Shown here: positions 1 to 10,811 of the stretch, piece by piece
Numbering within the stretch: position 1 is the first letter of the stretch
Layout of the letters: every line of letters begins with the position of its first letter
Assembly (NCBI GenBank): GCA_002401155.1
Contig: NVSG01000002.1
Location: forward strand, 224,749 to 288,748
From: Hyphomicrobiales bacterium
Lineage (GTDB): Bacteria; Pseudomonadota; Alphaproteobacteria; Rhizobiales; Rhizobiaceae
Length of the DNA stretch: 64,000 bases
Direction of reading: 5' to 3'
Notes under the pieces: model-generated
What the model saw: only the letters and a program-made list of their open reading frames with translations
The model's database searches: none
Told to the model about the DNA's origin: nothing
Made by a program: the position numbers and the translations under genes

Positions 1-953
<953 letters not shown>

Positions 954-1006
954 TCAAGTGAGCGGTTCACACGATTAAAATATTTGATGAATTAAGAGAG
1001 ACGGAA

Positions 1007-1306
1007 TTAACCGATAATTCCCATGATGTCTGACTCTTTCATGATCAAAAGGTCTTCACCATTGATCTGAACTTCTGTGCCTGACCATTTGCCAAACAGG
1101 ATAAGGTCGCCTTTTTTAACGTCCAGCGGAACCAGCTTGCCGCTTTCATCGCGAGCGCCTGAACCTATTGCAACGATTTCACCTTCGGAAGGTTTTTCCT
1201 GAGCATTGTCTGGAAGAATGATGCCACCGGCAGTTTTTTCTTCAGCTTCAACCCGGCGAACAACAACACGGTCGTGAAGAGGGCGAAAATTGATCTTCTT
1301 TGCCAT
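1007..1306 (-). CDS. groES: Co-chaperonin GroES
   Basis: Lid of the GroEL chamber. The 99-residue protein has the usual length for alphaproteobacterial GroES and starts [18 protein letters not shown]. The mobile loop region ([20 protein letters not shown]) contains the GGIILP hydrophobic tripeptide that docks onto GroEL, and the C-terminal part contains [14 protein letters not shown]. It is the first gene of the groES-groEL operon, with a CIRCE-like inverted repeat about 55 bp upstream of its start codon, so HrcA repression and heat induction are expected. Confidence 0.98.
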   Translation of the reverse strand: MAKKINFRPLHDRVVVRRVEAEEKTAGGIILPDNAQEKPSEGEIVAIGSGARDESGKLVPLDVKKGDLILFGKWSGTEVQINGEDLLIMKESDIMGIIG

Positions 1307-1360
1307 AATTTCTAATCCATTTTAGACAGCGCAAATGATTTGCGCGATTCCAACAAAAAT

Positions 1361-1384
1361 AGCACTCCTCTAGAAGAGTGCTAA
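1361..1384. promoter_or_regulatory. CIRCE-like HrcA operator upstream of groES
   Basis: AGCACTC (1361-1367) and GAGTGCTAA (1376-1384) form an inverted repeat matching the two arms of CIRCE, the HrcA repressor operator (TTAGCACTC-N9-GAGTGCTAA). The left arm lacks one of the two leading T bases, and by my count the spacer is 8 nt rather than 9. Location 55-78 bp before the groES start codon fits a repressor site in the promoter or leader. Confidence 0.85.
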
Positions 1385-1501
1385 CAACAAATGAAATAGG
1401 AAGTGTGGGCCTCAGAGTCAAGAAATTTCGCAATTTTTGGCCGGTACGGGCGCAAACATAAGCGTTATAGTTAACAAAATTATACAGCTCTTGACCAAGT
1501 G

Positions 1502-2731
1502 TCAGGTGGTTGCAAATGAATCCACATCCGGCGCGGGATTATCGTCCCGGCTCTTTGCCGGACGGGGTTCAGAAAACAAATCCCCCTGAGCCATCATGAT
1601 ATCCTGATCAATCAATTCCATCACCTGATATTCTTTTTCCACGTGAGTGGCAATCAGGTGAGTTTGGTTCTTGTGAGCTTGATGGGCAATCTGCACGCCA
1701 TTCAACTCGTGGTTTTCCCCTTCATAGCCAACCAGTGTCGTGATCGGGATTTTAATGAATGAAAAAGCACTCGACTTAATCAGGCGTTGAAGCAAAATCA
1801 GATCATCGCAATTATCAATCGACAAGCCCACGCCAAGATCACGCAGGGAGGATAGCATTCGCAACTTTGACAATCCAAGTTTCTGATATTTGTCTTGAGA
1901 AATCTCCACCAGAATTTGTGGGCAAACAACCGAGTTTGCCGTCAGGATTTCCAAAACATCTTTGAAAAAGCCTTCATCATCCAAACTGGTCGGAGAAAGG
2001 TTCCAGAAAATTCCAGGTTCCATATCCTCGCGTCGCAAATCGCGTAGAAGCTGAACAATTTTGAGCAACATCTGACGGTCCAACTCGACAATTGCACCCG
2101 ATTGTTTTGCCTCATTTAAAAAATCACTGCATTTGATAATTTCGCCATCACCCAGTTCAAACCGCGCAAAGGCTTCATAATGGGTGACCTCGCGATCAGG
2201 TAGCGTCAAAACCGGCTGTAGATAGAGTTGCAATTCGCCTTCATCCACATGGTCTTCAAATTCATCAGCCCGTTGGAAATTATTTGAAGCTGCGATAGCC
2301 TCCGGATTAAGCAGAAGATTTCTCAACGGGATATTTTCATTCACCGGATGCATATTGGCACCCGGGCCATTGGCGAATTTTTTGAGCGATGAATTAAATT
2401 TTTGCTCAAGGCCGTCCATCCGTTCTGAAACCGTTGTCAGCAATTCCCCATCATCCAGATGAGCAGAAACGCCGTCTAACCGTTTGGCGATATCCCGCTC
2501 GAATTCAGAAATACCGTCCAAATGCTTGCGCATCTCGGCTACCAGTTTTGCCTGCTCAAAATGATTTTTCACGGAGATGAGGACGGTAAAAATACCGGCA
2601 AAAATCAGCGTTTTTTCAATCAGGGAAAGTTCTACAAATGGGTCGGCTATCAACACAGAGCCGCCCGCAAGAATGAGCGCAATAGCTGGTAGTTTCAAAC
2701 ATTGGTATAAATATTCAACCAAGCTTCTCAT
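1502..2731 (-). CDS. Membrane-anchored degenerate EAL-domain protein
   Basis: 409 residues. Two hydrophobic segments lie near residues 11-30 and 38-55, followed by a polar, probably coiled-coil stretch (about 60-120) and an EAL-type domain from about residue 165 to 390. The fold is recognisable (LQPVLTLPDREVTHYEAFARF, FWNLSPTSL, ILVEIS), but the signature motifs are altered: EAL reads EAF, the DDFG loop reads IDNCDD, and the late ExVE motif reads THVEK. In active c-di-GMP phosphodiesterases these residues bind metal and water, so this protein is probably a non-catalytic sensor or partner-binding module. It stands alone, transcribed toward the groESL operon. Confidence 0.85.
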   Translation of the reverse strand: MRSLVEYLYQCLKLPAIALILAGGSVLIADPFVELSLIEKTLIFAGIFTVLISVKNHFEQAKLVAEMRKHLDGISEFERDIAKRLDGVSAHLDDGELLTTVSERMDGLEQKFNSSLKKFANGPGANMHPVNENIPLRNLLLNPEAIAASNNFQRADEFEDHVDEGELQLYLQPVLTLPDREVTHYEAFARFELGDGEIIKCSDFLNEAKQSGAIVELDRQMLLKIVQLLRDLRREDMEPGIFWNLSPTSLDDEGFFKDVLEILTANSVVCPQILVEISQDKYQKLGLSKLRMLSSLRDLGVGLSIDNCDDLILLQRLIKSSAFSFIKIPITTLVGYEGENHELNGVQIAHQAHKNQTHLIATHVEKEYQVMELIDQDIMMAQGDLFSEPRPAKSRDDNPAPDVDSFATT

Positions 2732-2978
2732 GGAATTCTCTCAAATGATGCGAAATCATATTGGCAGGGAAATAAACCCGAAATGTGGTGCTTCGTGGGT
2801 ACTTTGTAATGACGCAAAACTACCCCACAAGATACTCAATTAGGAGCCTATGGTAATCGAACATGGTTAAGGAGGCAAACTTCCCCTTGCCGGGAAGATG
2901 AATATGCGCCATTGCAGAACGAGAAAATATCCCACCATTCATCCCATCGCCCACCCATCCATCGCCCAAAGTGAAAAC

Positions 2979-3842
2979 ATGACGAACATTGCCAGAATTT
3001 CCGGTCTGAATGAAATTGCCGATAATTATGATGCGGTTCTGTGTGACGTGTGGGGCGTCCTGCATAATGGCGTCACCCCGTGGGCACAGGCCATGGAGGC
3101 GCTTTCCGCTTTTCGCGACAAAGGTGGCATCGTTGTGATGATCACCAATGCGCCAAGACCAACGCCGCCAGTGCTTGCTCATTTGAAACGTCTGGGCGTG
3201 CCCATGACCGGCGTGTTTGACGAAGTGGTAACATCGGGGGACGCAACCCGTGATCTGATCGAACAGCTCGACGGCCCGATCCATTACCTTGGACCTGAAC
3301 ACGATAAATCCTTGTTTGAAGGACTGGATGTAAAACTGGTCGATTGGCAAGATGCAGAAGCCGTTGTTTGTACCGGCCTGAAAGATGATAGTACCGATAC
3401 GCCGGAAAGCTATCACGATCTTCTGGCCCAATTCCATGCCGCAAAGCTTCCTTTCATATGTGCCAACCCGGATATTGTGGTTGAAAAAGGCGACAAGATG
3501 CTGTTTTGCGCAGGCGCTTTGGCCCGTGATTATGCGGCCATTGGCGGTGAAACCCGGATTGTCGGAAAGCCCCATAAACCAATTTACGATCTGGCGATTT
3601 CCCGCGTTGATGCGCTTTCCGATACGAAGATTGAACGATCACGCATTCTGGCGATTGGCGATGGCATGCCAACAGATATTCTGGGCGCACAGAAAAATGA
3701 TCTGGACGTGCTGTTTATCAGTGCAGGCATTCATTCAAGTGAGTATGGTAAAGTGGAAAATCCCGACCACGAGAAAGTGCAGCAATTTTTGCAATTGCAT
3801 AATGCCACTCCGGTGGCGTATCTTCCACGCCTCGCCTGGTAG
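2979..3842 (+). CDS. HAD-superfamily hydrolase, class IIA (TIGR01459 type)
   Basis: Cytosolic phosphatase-like protein of about 287 residues. Motif I reads DAVLCDVWGVLHNG, in which the second Asp is replaced by Trp as is usual in this IIA subgroup; motif II Thr/Ser lies in VMITNAPRP; the C-terminal IGDGMPTDILGA carries the metal-binding Asp residues. An upstream in-frame ATG at 2898 would add 27 low-complexity residues (PTIHPIAHPSIAQ), so I prefer the ATG at 2979, which gives the family's usual length. It precedes ribF by 30 bp on the same strand, a neighbour arrangement common in Rhizobiales. The physiological substrate is unknown. Confidence 0.88.
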   Translation: MTNIARISGLNEIADNYDAVLCDVWGVLHNGVTPWAQAMEALSAFRDKGGIVVMITNAPRPTPPVLAHLKRLGVPMTGVFDEVVTSGDATRDLIEQLDGPIHYLGPEHDKSLFEGLDVKLVDWQDAEAVVCTGLKDDSTDTPESYHDLLAQFHAAKLPFICANPDIVVEKGDKMLFCAGALARDYAAIGGETRIVGKPHKPIYDLAISRVDALSDTKIERSRILAIGDGMPTDILGAQKNDLDVLFISAGIHSSEYGKVENPDHEKVQQFLQLHNATPVAYLPRLAW

Positions 3843-3872
3843 TTTTATTGGTAATTCTAAAGAGTTCGAATT

Positions 3873-4853
3873 TTGCAAATCATCCATGACATAAACAATA
3901 TGCCCGATGCCCTGAAGGGCGGTGTCATTGCCATTGGCAATTTTGACGGTGTGCATCGCGGTCATCGCGGCGTACTGGATGCGGCCCTTGAAGTGGCAAA
4001 GCGCAACAATGTGCCGGCTTGTGTTTTGACGTTCGAGCCTCATCCAAGAACATGGTTTCGCCCGGAGCATCCGGTGTTTCGGCTTACCCCGTCTGCCATG
4101 AAGGCAGAGCTGCTTGAAAGTCTCGGCTTTGACGCAATGATCGAACAACGCTTTGATGGCGACTTTGCAGGCAATAGCGCCATTGCGTTCATCGAAGAAT
4201 TTCTTGGTCGTGATCTGGCTGCAAGCCATGTGATCACAGGTTATGATTTCCATTTTGGAAAAAAACGACAAGGCACGCCTGAAATGCTTGCCAAGGAAGG
4301 CAAGGCCGCAGGTTTCGACGTGACGCTGATCGAAGCTATTAGCGATGAAAACAGAGAAGTGATTTCCTCGAGCCGCATCAGGGCAGCACTGGGTGAGGGC
4401 GATATCGCGCTCGCCAACGGTTTACTCGGCTATGGTTTCCGCCTGCGCGGAACGGTGATTGAAGGAAAGAAACTAGGCCGCGAGCTCGGTTTTCCAACCG
4501 CTAACATCTTGCTTCCGGCGGAAACCACGCTTGCCTACGGCATTTACGCCGTGCGCGTCATTCGTAAAAATGGCGACCGCCATGATGGTGTCGCAAGCTA
4601 TGGCCGCCGCCCGACATTTGAAAATGGCGAAGCTTTATTCGAGACTTTCCTGTTTGATTTTTCGGGTGATTTATACGGCGAAGAACTCACCGTCTATCTG
4701 CATTCAAAATTGCGCGATGAAGTGAAATTCGAAAACGCCGATGACCTCATCGAACAAATGAAAATCGACGACAATGAAGCGCGTCAGTTTTTGCAAGGCC
4801 TACCAGAAAATGCTGGCCTATGGCCACAATATGCTCAAGCGCTGGATGGCTAA
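3873..4853 (+). CDS. ribF: Bifunctional riboflavin kinase / FAD synthetase
   Basis: Makes FMN from riboflavin plus ATP, then FAD from FMN plus ATP. 326 residues, usual RibF length. The N-terminal nucleotidyltransferase half has GGVIAIGNFDGVHRGHRGV (HxGH-type nucleotide-binding motif) and ISSSRIRAALGEGD (ISSTxIR-like motif). The C-terminal kinase half has GRELGFPTANI, which carries the PTAN metal/phosphate motif. Its 3' end overlaps the start of the next gene by 8 bp. Confidence is high because both domains are complete and in standard order. Confidence 0.97.
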   Translation: MQIIHDINNMPDALKGGVIAIGNFDGVHRGHRGVLDAALEVAKRNNVPACVLTFEPHPRTWFRPEHPVFRLTPSAMKAELLESLGFDAMIEQRFDGDFAGNSAIAFIEEFLGRDLAASHVITGYDFHFGKKRQGTPEMLAKEGKAAGFDVTLIEAISDENREVISSSRIRAALGEGDIALANGLLGYGFRLRGTVIEGKKLGRELGFPTANILLPAETTLAYGIYAVRVIRKNGDRHDGVASYGRRPTFENGEALFETFLFDFSGDLYGEELTVYLHSKLRDEVKFENADDLIEQMKIDDNEARQFLQGLPENAGLWPQYAQALDG

Positions 4854-5562
4854 CAACGTTATCATCACCGGCGCCAGCGATGGCATCGGGCTGGAACTTG
4901 CAGCGCTTTACGCCGCTGAAACTGATAGTCTCGTAGGCGTCGGACGGCGTCCACAGGATCAATTGTCCAATTGGCCAAACAACGCCAGTTATTTTCAAGG
5001 CGATCAGGCTAACCCTGATTTTGCCGATCAGTTGCTGTCTCATATCAAAGGTCTCGGCTGGGATCACATAGACAATTTGATCGTAAACGCCGCCGTTGGG
5101 GAAACCGGCGATCCCGTCGATGAAACGGCTGAGAATATCCAGCTAACCCTTGATACAAATCTTATTGGCCCAATCATACTCGCGCAGAAATTCCATCCCC
5201 TGCTTGCTGCTAGCCCTAACCGTTCTTGCCTTACTCTAATTGGTTCGGTCGCCCATAAGGGAGCTGCAAATTTCGCTTCTTACGCTGCCTCCAAAGCAGG
5301 ACTGGCAGGCTTCGCCAGAGCACTGCACGAGGAGTGGAAACACGAGATAGACGTACAAATCCTGCACCCCGGCGCGACCGCAACCAACATGCACGAGAAG
5401 GCTGGGTTGCAACTCGGTAAAGCCCGTAAATATTTCATCAACCCGCAATATTCAGCCCGCAAAATCAAAAGTGAAATCAGCACCGGAAAACCGGTCGCAA
5501 CCATTGGTCATAAAGCATTGGCATTGGACCGCGTAAAAAACCTATTTGGCGCGGGTGTCTGA
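4846..5562 (+). CDS. Short-chain dehydrogenase/reductase (first of a pair)
   Basis: 238-residue NAD(P)-dependent oxidoreductase of the classical SDR type. The Rossmann motif TGASDGIGLELA lies near the N terminus, NAAVGE replaces the usual NAG motif, and SYAASKAGLAGF is the YxxxK catalytic pair with Ser in LIGSVAH. I chose ATG 4846, inside the ribF stop (ATGGCTAA), because a longer in-frame ORF from 4774 only adds residues that overlap ribF. It is followed immediately by a second SDR, suggesting an operon ribF-SDR-SDR. The substrate is not deducible from sequence. Confidence 0.88.
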   Translation: MANNVIITGASDGIGLELAALYAAETDSLVGVGRRPQDQLSNWPNNASYFQGDQANPDFADQLLSHIKGLGWDHIDNLIVNAAVGETGDPVDETAENIQLTLDTNLIGPIILAQKFHPLLAASPNRSCLTLIGSVAHKGAANFASYAASKAGLAGFARALHEEWKHEIDVQILHPGATATNMHEKAGLQLGKARKYFINPQYSARKIKSEISTGKPVATIGHKALALDRVKNLFGAGV

Positions 5563-5563
5563 T

Positions 5564-6337
5564 TTGAGCAATCTTCCTAAAGCATTGGTGACAGGCGGTG
5601 TCCACGGATTGGGCCATGCGCTCGTGCAGCAATTACTATCCCGAGGCTATCAGGTTCATGTGGTCGATTACGACGCCAACGGCTTACAAAACTTGCGTGA
5701 TACTGCAAGCGGGAACGTGGTTACATACCAGCTCGATTTATCAGATATCACCAACCTCAAAGGCGAGATATCAAACCTCGTCAAACAGGGTCCATTTGAT
5801 ATAGTAGTCTTGAACGCTGGAATAAGCGCCACCGGAAAATTCGAAAAAATCCCGATAGAAGCGCATCAAAAAGTATTGGCCGTAAATCTCACAGCCCCCA
5901 TGTTGTTAGCCAATGGCTTGGCAAAAGAGGGCATGTCTTCCAAATCCAGTCTGGTATTCATTTCATCCTTGTCCTACGCGGTGGGGTATCCGGGTGCTGC
6001 AAGCTATGCCGCTTCCAAGGACGCACTGGCTATTTATGCCAAAAGTATCGCAAAACCGTTTGCGAAAATCGGCATTGCTGTCACCTGCGTTTTCCCCGGA
6101 CCTGTACGAACCGGTCACGCCGAGAAATACTCGCCCAAAGGTTCCAGTGACAAAAACCGTGTGGCCCCGGAAAAACTGGCCCTTGGTATCCTCAAAGCGG
6201 CACAGGCAAAAAAGCGAACTTATTATCCCGGTGCCGCCGCCAAAATCAGTCGCGTGATTGGCTGGATTGCGCCCGGTTTCATCACTTCAAAAATGCGTTC
6301 ACTGATATTTGAAAAGCTCGATGGCGAGGTTTTTTAA
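5564..6337 (+). CDS. Short-chain dehydrogenase/reductase (second of a pair)
   Basis: About 257 residues. TGGVHGLGHAL is the cofactor-binding glycine motif, NAGISATG the NAG motif, and SYAASKDALAIYAKS the YxxxK active site preceded by the catalytic Ser in FISSLS. The start is uncertain: no ATG is available, and TTG 5564 (one base after the previous stop), GTG 5555 and TTG 5546 are in frame. I chose the first because it loses nothing of the domain. The C terminus (ISRVIGWIAPGFI) is hydrophobic, as in membrane-associated lipid-type SDRs. The role is unknown; tight coupling to the previous SDR suggests a shared pathway. Confidence 0.82.
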   Translation: MSNLPKALVTGGVHGLGHALVQQLLSRGYQVHVVDYDANGLQNLRDTASGNVVTYQLDLSDITNLKGEISNLVKQGPFDIVVLNAGISATGKFEKIPIEAHQKVLAVNLTAPMLLANGLAKEGMSSKSSLVFISSLSYAVGYPGAASYAASKDALAIYAKSIAKPFAKIGIAVTCVFPGPVRTGHAEKYSPKGSSDKNRVAPEKLALGILKAAQAKKRTYYPGAAAKISRVIGWIAPGFITSKMRSLIFEKLDGEVF

Positions 6338-6579
6338 GCCAAGCGGCCATAAAGGCCTTTATTCGTTAATTCTCTGCTGATAGAAGACAGAAATGCAAAA
6401 TCATATGATCAGCACACGAATTATTTGCCCGGCCTCTGTTTGAAGCAATCAAAGAGAGTTCCGGGATTAAGCGGCCATGTCTTTTTGGCATCCGGTCCAG
6501 TTTTTAGTCACATCAGCGTAATTTCCAGACCAAAGGTCCCTGCCGTTATCAAAACAGGCGGGAAAATAGTACGAGAACC

Positions 6580-9498
6580 ATGAGCGATAATTCATCCGAA
6601 CCATTTGATTATTCCGACACATTAAATCTGCCCAAAACAGAATTTCCCATGCGCGCCGGCCTTCCAAAAAAGGAACCGGAAATCGTAGCGCGCTGGAAGG
6701 AAATGGACCTTTATAAAAAGCTGCGTGAGCAGTCCAAAGGCCGTGAGAAATTCATCCTCCATGATGGCCCTCCATATGCCAACGGCAATTTGCACATCGG
6801 CCATGCGCTCAATAAAATCCTCAAAGACATCATCAACCGCTCGTTCCAGATGCGTGGCCGTGATGCCAATTACGTGCCGGGCTGGGATTGCCACGGTCTT
6901 CCCATCGAGTGGAAAATCGAAGAGCAATACCGCGCCAAGGGCAAAAACAAAGACGATATTCCGGTCAATGAATTCCGCAAGGAATGCCGTGATTTCGCCA
7001 CCCATTGGGTCGGCGTACAGTCAGAAGAATTCCAACGTTTTGGCGTGATCGGCGATTTCAAAAATCCGTATCTCACCATGAATTTCAACGCCGAAGCGGT
7101 AATTGCCGGTGAGCTAATGAAATTCGCCAAATCCGGTCAGCTCTATCGTGGCTCCAAACCGATCATGTGGTCGGTGGTGGAACGCACAGCCTTGGCCGAA
7201 GCCGAGATCGAATATCAGGTCTATGAAAGCGATACACTCTGGGCAAAATTCCCTGTACTCGAAGGCCCTGAATATCTGGTCGGAACATCGGTCGTTATCT
7301 GGACCACAACCCCATGGACGATTCCGGGCAACCGAGCAATCTGCTATTCTAACCGCATCTCCTATGGTCTCTTCGAAGTTGCCAGCGCCGAACAGGAGTT
7401 TGGCCCACAACCCGGCGATAAGCTGATCTTCGCCGATGCATTGGCAGAAGAATGCGCCGCGAAAGCTAAAGTCACCTTCAAGCGTTTGCAGGATGTATCT
7501 GCCGCAGATTTGGCAAGTGTCATCTGCTCGCATCCTCTGGCTGGTTTCAACGACACCTATTCCTTCAAAGTGCCACTGCTGGATGGGGATCACGTTACCG
7601 ATGAAGCCGGAACTGGCTTTGTGCATACTGCTCCCAGCCACGGTCGAGACGACTTTGAAATCTGGATGGCCAAAGCAAACGAGATCGAAGCCAAAGGCAT
7701 TTCAACAGCAATTCCCTTCACTGTGGCAGATGATGGTTCATATACTGAAGATGCGCCGGGTTTCCCCGATGTTCGCATCATCGACGACAAAGGCAAAAAA
7801 GGTAAGGCCAATCAGGCGGTTATCACTGCGCTTATCGGCCAGAACAATTTGTTCACCCGTGGCCGCGTCAAGCATGACTATCCCCATTCATGGCGTTCGA
7901 AAAAACCGATCATCTTCCGCAATACGCCTCAATGGTTCGTCTATATGGATCGTGACCTAGAGGACGGGACAACCCTTCGTTCCCGTGCTTTAAAAGCAAT
8001 CGATGACACCCGTTTCGTTCCCGGCACTGGCCAGAACCGTCTGCGTGCGATGATCGAACAGCGCCCGGATTGGGTGCTGTCACGCCAACGCGCATGGGGC
8101 GTGCCAATCTGTGTTTTTCGCAATGAGGAAACCGGGCAAGTCATTCCCGGTCCGGATTTTGATAAATCAGACGAACTGGCCGCCCGCATCATGGCAGCCT
8201 TCCGCGTTGAAGGCGCAGACGCATGGTATGCTGATGGTGCAAAGGAAAAATTCCTCACCGGCATTGTTGATAATCTGGACGATTGGGAACAGGTCACCGA
8301 CATTCTCGACGTGTGGTTCGATTCTGGCTCCACCCATGCCTTCTGTCTGGAAGAGCGCGACGATCTGCAATGGCCAGCCGATCTATATCTGGAAGGCTCC
8401 GATCAGCACCGCGGCTGGTTCCATTCCTCTTTGCTTGAAAGTTGCGGCACACGGGGTAGGGCACCTTATAATGCGGTTTTGACCCACGGCTTCACCATGG
8501 GCGAAGACGGTCGCAAGATGTCAAAGTCTCTCAACAATTCCGTTGACCCGCAAAAGGTCATCCAGCAGTTCGGTGCAGATATTCTGCGCCTGTGGGTATC
8601 ATCAATTGATTATGCCGAAGATCAACGCATTGGCGATGAAGTCATCAAAACCAGTGTCGATGCCTATCGCAAAATGCGCAACACACTGCGCTGGATGCTG
8701 GGCACATTGGGCCACTATAAAGGCGAAGATATCCCCTTCGCCGAAATGCCTGAACTTGAACGCCTGATGTTGCACCGTTTGGTGGAACTCGATGAAATCG
8801 TACAAAAAGGCTATGATGATTTCGATTTCAAACGCATCTTCGCGCAATTGTTCAATTTCATGACCGTTGAAATGTCAGCGTTTTATTTCGATATCCGCAA
8901 GGACGCACTTTACTGCGACGCACCGTCATCGGAGCGCCGCAAAGCTTCCCTGCAAGTGGTGAAAATCCTGTTTGATTGTCTCACCAAATGGTTGGCTCCA
9001 ATGCTTTCTTTCACCATGGAAGAATGCTGGACTTCGCGCTATGGCGATGATGCAGGTTCCATCCATATGGAGCAATTCGAGGTGATTCCCGCTGAATGGC
9101 GCGATGATGCATTGGCCGCCAAATGGCAAAAAATCCGTAACGTCCGCCGTGTTGTAACGGGCGCATTGGAAATTGAACGCCGTGAAAAACGCATTGGTTC
9201 ATCCCTTGAAGCAGCGCCTGTGGTCTACATCACCGATGAAGATTTGCAAAAGGCAGTATCTGATGTGGATTTGGCAGAAATCTGCATCACCAGCGCAATT
9301 TCGGTCACCAATAAAAGCGTGCCTTCCGATGCTCTGACGCTCGAAGATGTTCCCGGTGTGGGCGTTGTCTCAGTCATGGCTGAGGGCACAAAATGTGCCC
9401 GTTCTTGGCGAGTATTACCGGAAGTTGGTACTGATCCGGATTATCCGGATATCTCACTGCGCGATGCTGATGCCATGCGGGAGATCGAAGGACGCTAG
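6580..9498 (+). CDS. ileS: Isoleucyl-tRNA synthetase
   Basis: Charges tRNA-Ile with isoleucine. 972 residues, normal for a bacterial class I IleRS. The HIGH motif reads HIGH at residues 72-75 ([13 protein letters not shown]), the KMSKS loop lies near 646-650 ([12 protein letters not shown]), and the [11 protein letters not shown] editing-domain signature is present near residue 245. The ATG at 6580 follows a 242-bp leader (6338-6579) in which I see no convincing gene; an overlapping minus-strand ORF there has no recognisable protein. No T-box was recognised. Confidence 0.98.
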   Translation: MSDNSSEPFDYSDTLNLPKTEFPMRAGLPKKEPEIVARWKEMDLYKKLREQSKGREKFILHDGPPYANGNLHIGHALNKILKDIINRSFQMRGRDANYVPGWDCHGLPIEWKIEEQYRAKGKNKDDIPVNEFRKECRDFATHWVGVQSEEFQRFGVIGDFKNPYLTMNFNAEAVIAGELMKFAKSGQLYRGSKPIMWSVVERTALAEAEIEYQVYESDTLWAKFPVLEGPEYLVGTSVVIWTTTPWTIPGNRAICYSNRISYGLFEVASAEQEFGPQPGDKLIFADALAEECAAKAKVTFKRLQDVSAADLASVICSHPLAGFNDTYSFKVPLLDGDHVTDEAGTGFVHTAPSHGRDDFEIWMAKANEIEAKGISTAIPFTVADDGSYTEDAPGFPDVRIIDDKGKKGKANQAVITALIGQNNLFTRGRVKHDYPHSWRSKKPIIFRNTPQWFVYMDRDLEDGTTLRSRALKAIDDTRFVPGTGQNRLRAMIEQRPDWVLSRQRAWGVPICVFRNEETGQVIPGPDFDKSDELAARIMAAFRVEGADAWYADGAKEKFLTGIVDNLDDWEQVTDILDVWFDSGSTHAFCLEERDDLQWPADLYLEGSDQHRGWFHSSLLESCGTRGRAPYNAVLTHGFTMGEDGRKMSKSLNNSVDPQKVIQQFGADILRLWVSSIDYAEDQRIGDEVIKTSVDAYRKMRNTLRWMLGTLGHYKGEDIPFAEMPELERLMLHRLVELDEIVQKGYDDFDFKRIFAQLFNFMTVEMSAFYFDIRKDALYCDAPSSERRKASLQVVKILFDCLTKWLAPMLSFTMEECWTSRYGDDAGSIHMEQFEVIPAEWRDDALAAKWQKIRNVRRVVTGALEIERREKRIGSSLEAAPVVYITDEDLQKAVSDVDLAEICITSAISVTNKSVPSDALTLEDVPGVGVVSVMAEGTKCARSWRVLPEVGTDPDYPDISLRDADAMREIEGR

Positions 9499-9671
9499 AA
9501 AAAAGCGGTTAACCCTTTGTGGACTTTACTCACAGGGTTGACCGTTCGCATTGCGCAAAAATGGTTTTTGCTGTAATTTCCGCCTAAATGCCGGATTGTT
9601 GCCCCAATTGGGTGCCATTTGGCATATCGAGCGCCGCATTGGCGTGTTTGCCGTTATCGGGACAGACAATT

Positions 9672-10313
9672 ATGAAGTACCCAGTATTAGTTTCAGGATT
9701 GATCGCAGCAACTATTGGCCTTTCCGGCTGTGTTGGCGGAACCACGTACGGCACGGGTGTGTCTCAGGAGCAAGAAACTCTTGAAGGTGTGTTCAACATG
9801 TTTTCGCTTGGCGGCAAGAAAAAGGAAAAGATAGATTATTCGGCTCGCGCAGATTTGGTGATTCCCTCAGACAAGAGTGTTTTGCGTGAACCCATAACTG
9901 TCGAAAGCTCCGTAGCCGATTCCGATTGGCCAGAATCACCCGAACAAAAAATCGCAAGAATTCGTGGTGAAGCTGTTGAACCGGATGAACGTACGGGTCA
10001 GGTTCCAATTTCGGAGCGTCTTCGCAAAAAAGAAGGCATTAAAATCGAGCGTAATTATAAGACTTCGGTCTTGGATGAAAAACAGGGGTTTTATAAGTTT
10101 CAGCGGGAGAGTGCCAAAAAAAGGAAAAAAATTCTGGCAGTTCGCAAAGAGCTGGCTTATTCCGTTGGTCCAAAGCGTAAATTCCTGACTGAGCCACCAA
10201 CTGGTTATCGCGACGCCGCTACAACAGCGGTTGCAGGAGATCAGGGACTCGATCCGGAAATTTTGAAAAAGCGCAAGCGTGAAGAAGAAAAACGCTTGAA
10301 GTTTCTGGAATAG
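9672..10313 (+). CDS. Predicted outer-membrane lipoprotein, function unknown
   Basis: 213 residues from ATG 9672. The N terminus MKYPVLVSGLIAATIGLSGC is a signal peptide ending in a lipobox (LSGC), so Cys20 should be lipidated. The rest is highly charged, rich in Lys, Arg and Glu, with no recognised enzyme motif. It sits 173 bp downstream of ileS. Position and character recall small alphaproteobacterial lipoproteins encoded near ileS/lspA (including the BamF-type DUF3035 proteins), but I cannot confirm the family. A longer in-frame ORF from 9588 would bury the signal peptide, so it was not used. Confidence 0.75.
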   Translation: MKYPVLVSGLIAATIGLSGCVGGTTYGTGVSQEQETLEGVFNMFSLGGKKKEKIDYSARADLVIPSDKSVLREPITVESSVADSDWPESPEQKIARIRGEAVEPDERTGQVPISERLRKKEGIKIERNYKTSVLDEKQGFYKFQRESAKKRKKILAVRKELAYSVGPKRKFLTEPPTGYRDAATTAVAGDQGLDPEILKKRKREEEKRLKFLE

Positions 10314-10324
10314 TCAGTCGAATT

Positions 10325-10765
10325 TTATCGACGTTCTTTAAAGAATTCTTTCAAAATCCGTGTGCTTTCTCCAGCTGACATGCCCGTATAAACATCGGGG
10401 CAATGATGGCAGCTTGGATCACTGAAAAATCTCACGCCGTTTTCAACCGCTCCGCCTTTATGGTCTTCTGCGCCAAAATAGAGGCGCCTAATTCGGGCAA
10501 ATGAAATTGCTCCCGCACACATGGTGCAAGGTTCAAGGGTCACATATAAATCGCACTCAGACAGCCGCTCATTGCCAAGGGTAAGCGCTGCTTCACGCAA
10601 GGCAAGAACCTCCGCATGGGCCGTTGGGTCTTTATCTTCAATCGTTCGATTACCGGCACTGGCAATGATTTCGCCATTTTGAACAATTACCGCACCCACG
10701 GGCACCTCGCCACGTTTTGCAGCAAGGTTTGCCTGTTCCAGTGCTTTTTCCATAAATTTTGACAT
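10325..10765 (-). CDS. tadA: tRNA-specific adenosine deaminase
   Basis: Deaminates A34 to inosine in tRNA-Arg(ACG). 146 residues from the ATG at 10763-10765. The zinc site is complete: HAEVLALREA gives the His and catalytic Glu, PCTMCAGA gives the two Cys. A longer ORF from 10831 adds 22 residues and would overlap the divergent gene, so the shorter start is preferred. It is convergent with the lipoprotein gene (11 bp between stops) and divergent from rluB with 46 bp in between, which must hold both promoters. Confidence 0.95.
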   Translation of the reverse strand: MSKFMEKALEQANLAAKRGEVPVGAVIVQNGEIIASAGNRTIEDKDPTAHAEVLALREAALTLGNERLSECDLYVTLEPCTMCAGAISFARIRRLYFGAEDHKGGAVENGVRFFSDPSCHHCPDVYTGMSAGESTRILKEFFKERR

Positions 10766-10811
10766 TTGCTTCCAGCTTGGCGTGAGCGAATTGAAGTGAT
10801 AGAGACGGGCT

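Noticed and set aside
2820..3575. Minus-strand ORF of 251 codons over the HAD hydrolase gene
   Set aside because: Shadow of a well-supported plus-strand gene; His-rich low-complexity translation.
6467..6667. Minus-strand ORF before and over the ileS start
   Set aside because: No ribosome-binding site or family; overlaps the ileS N terminus.
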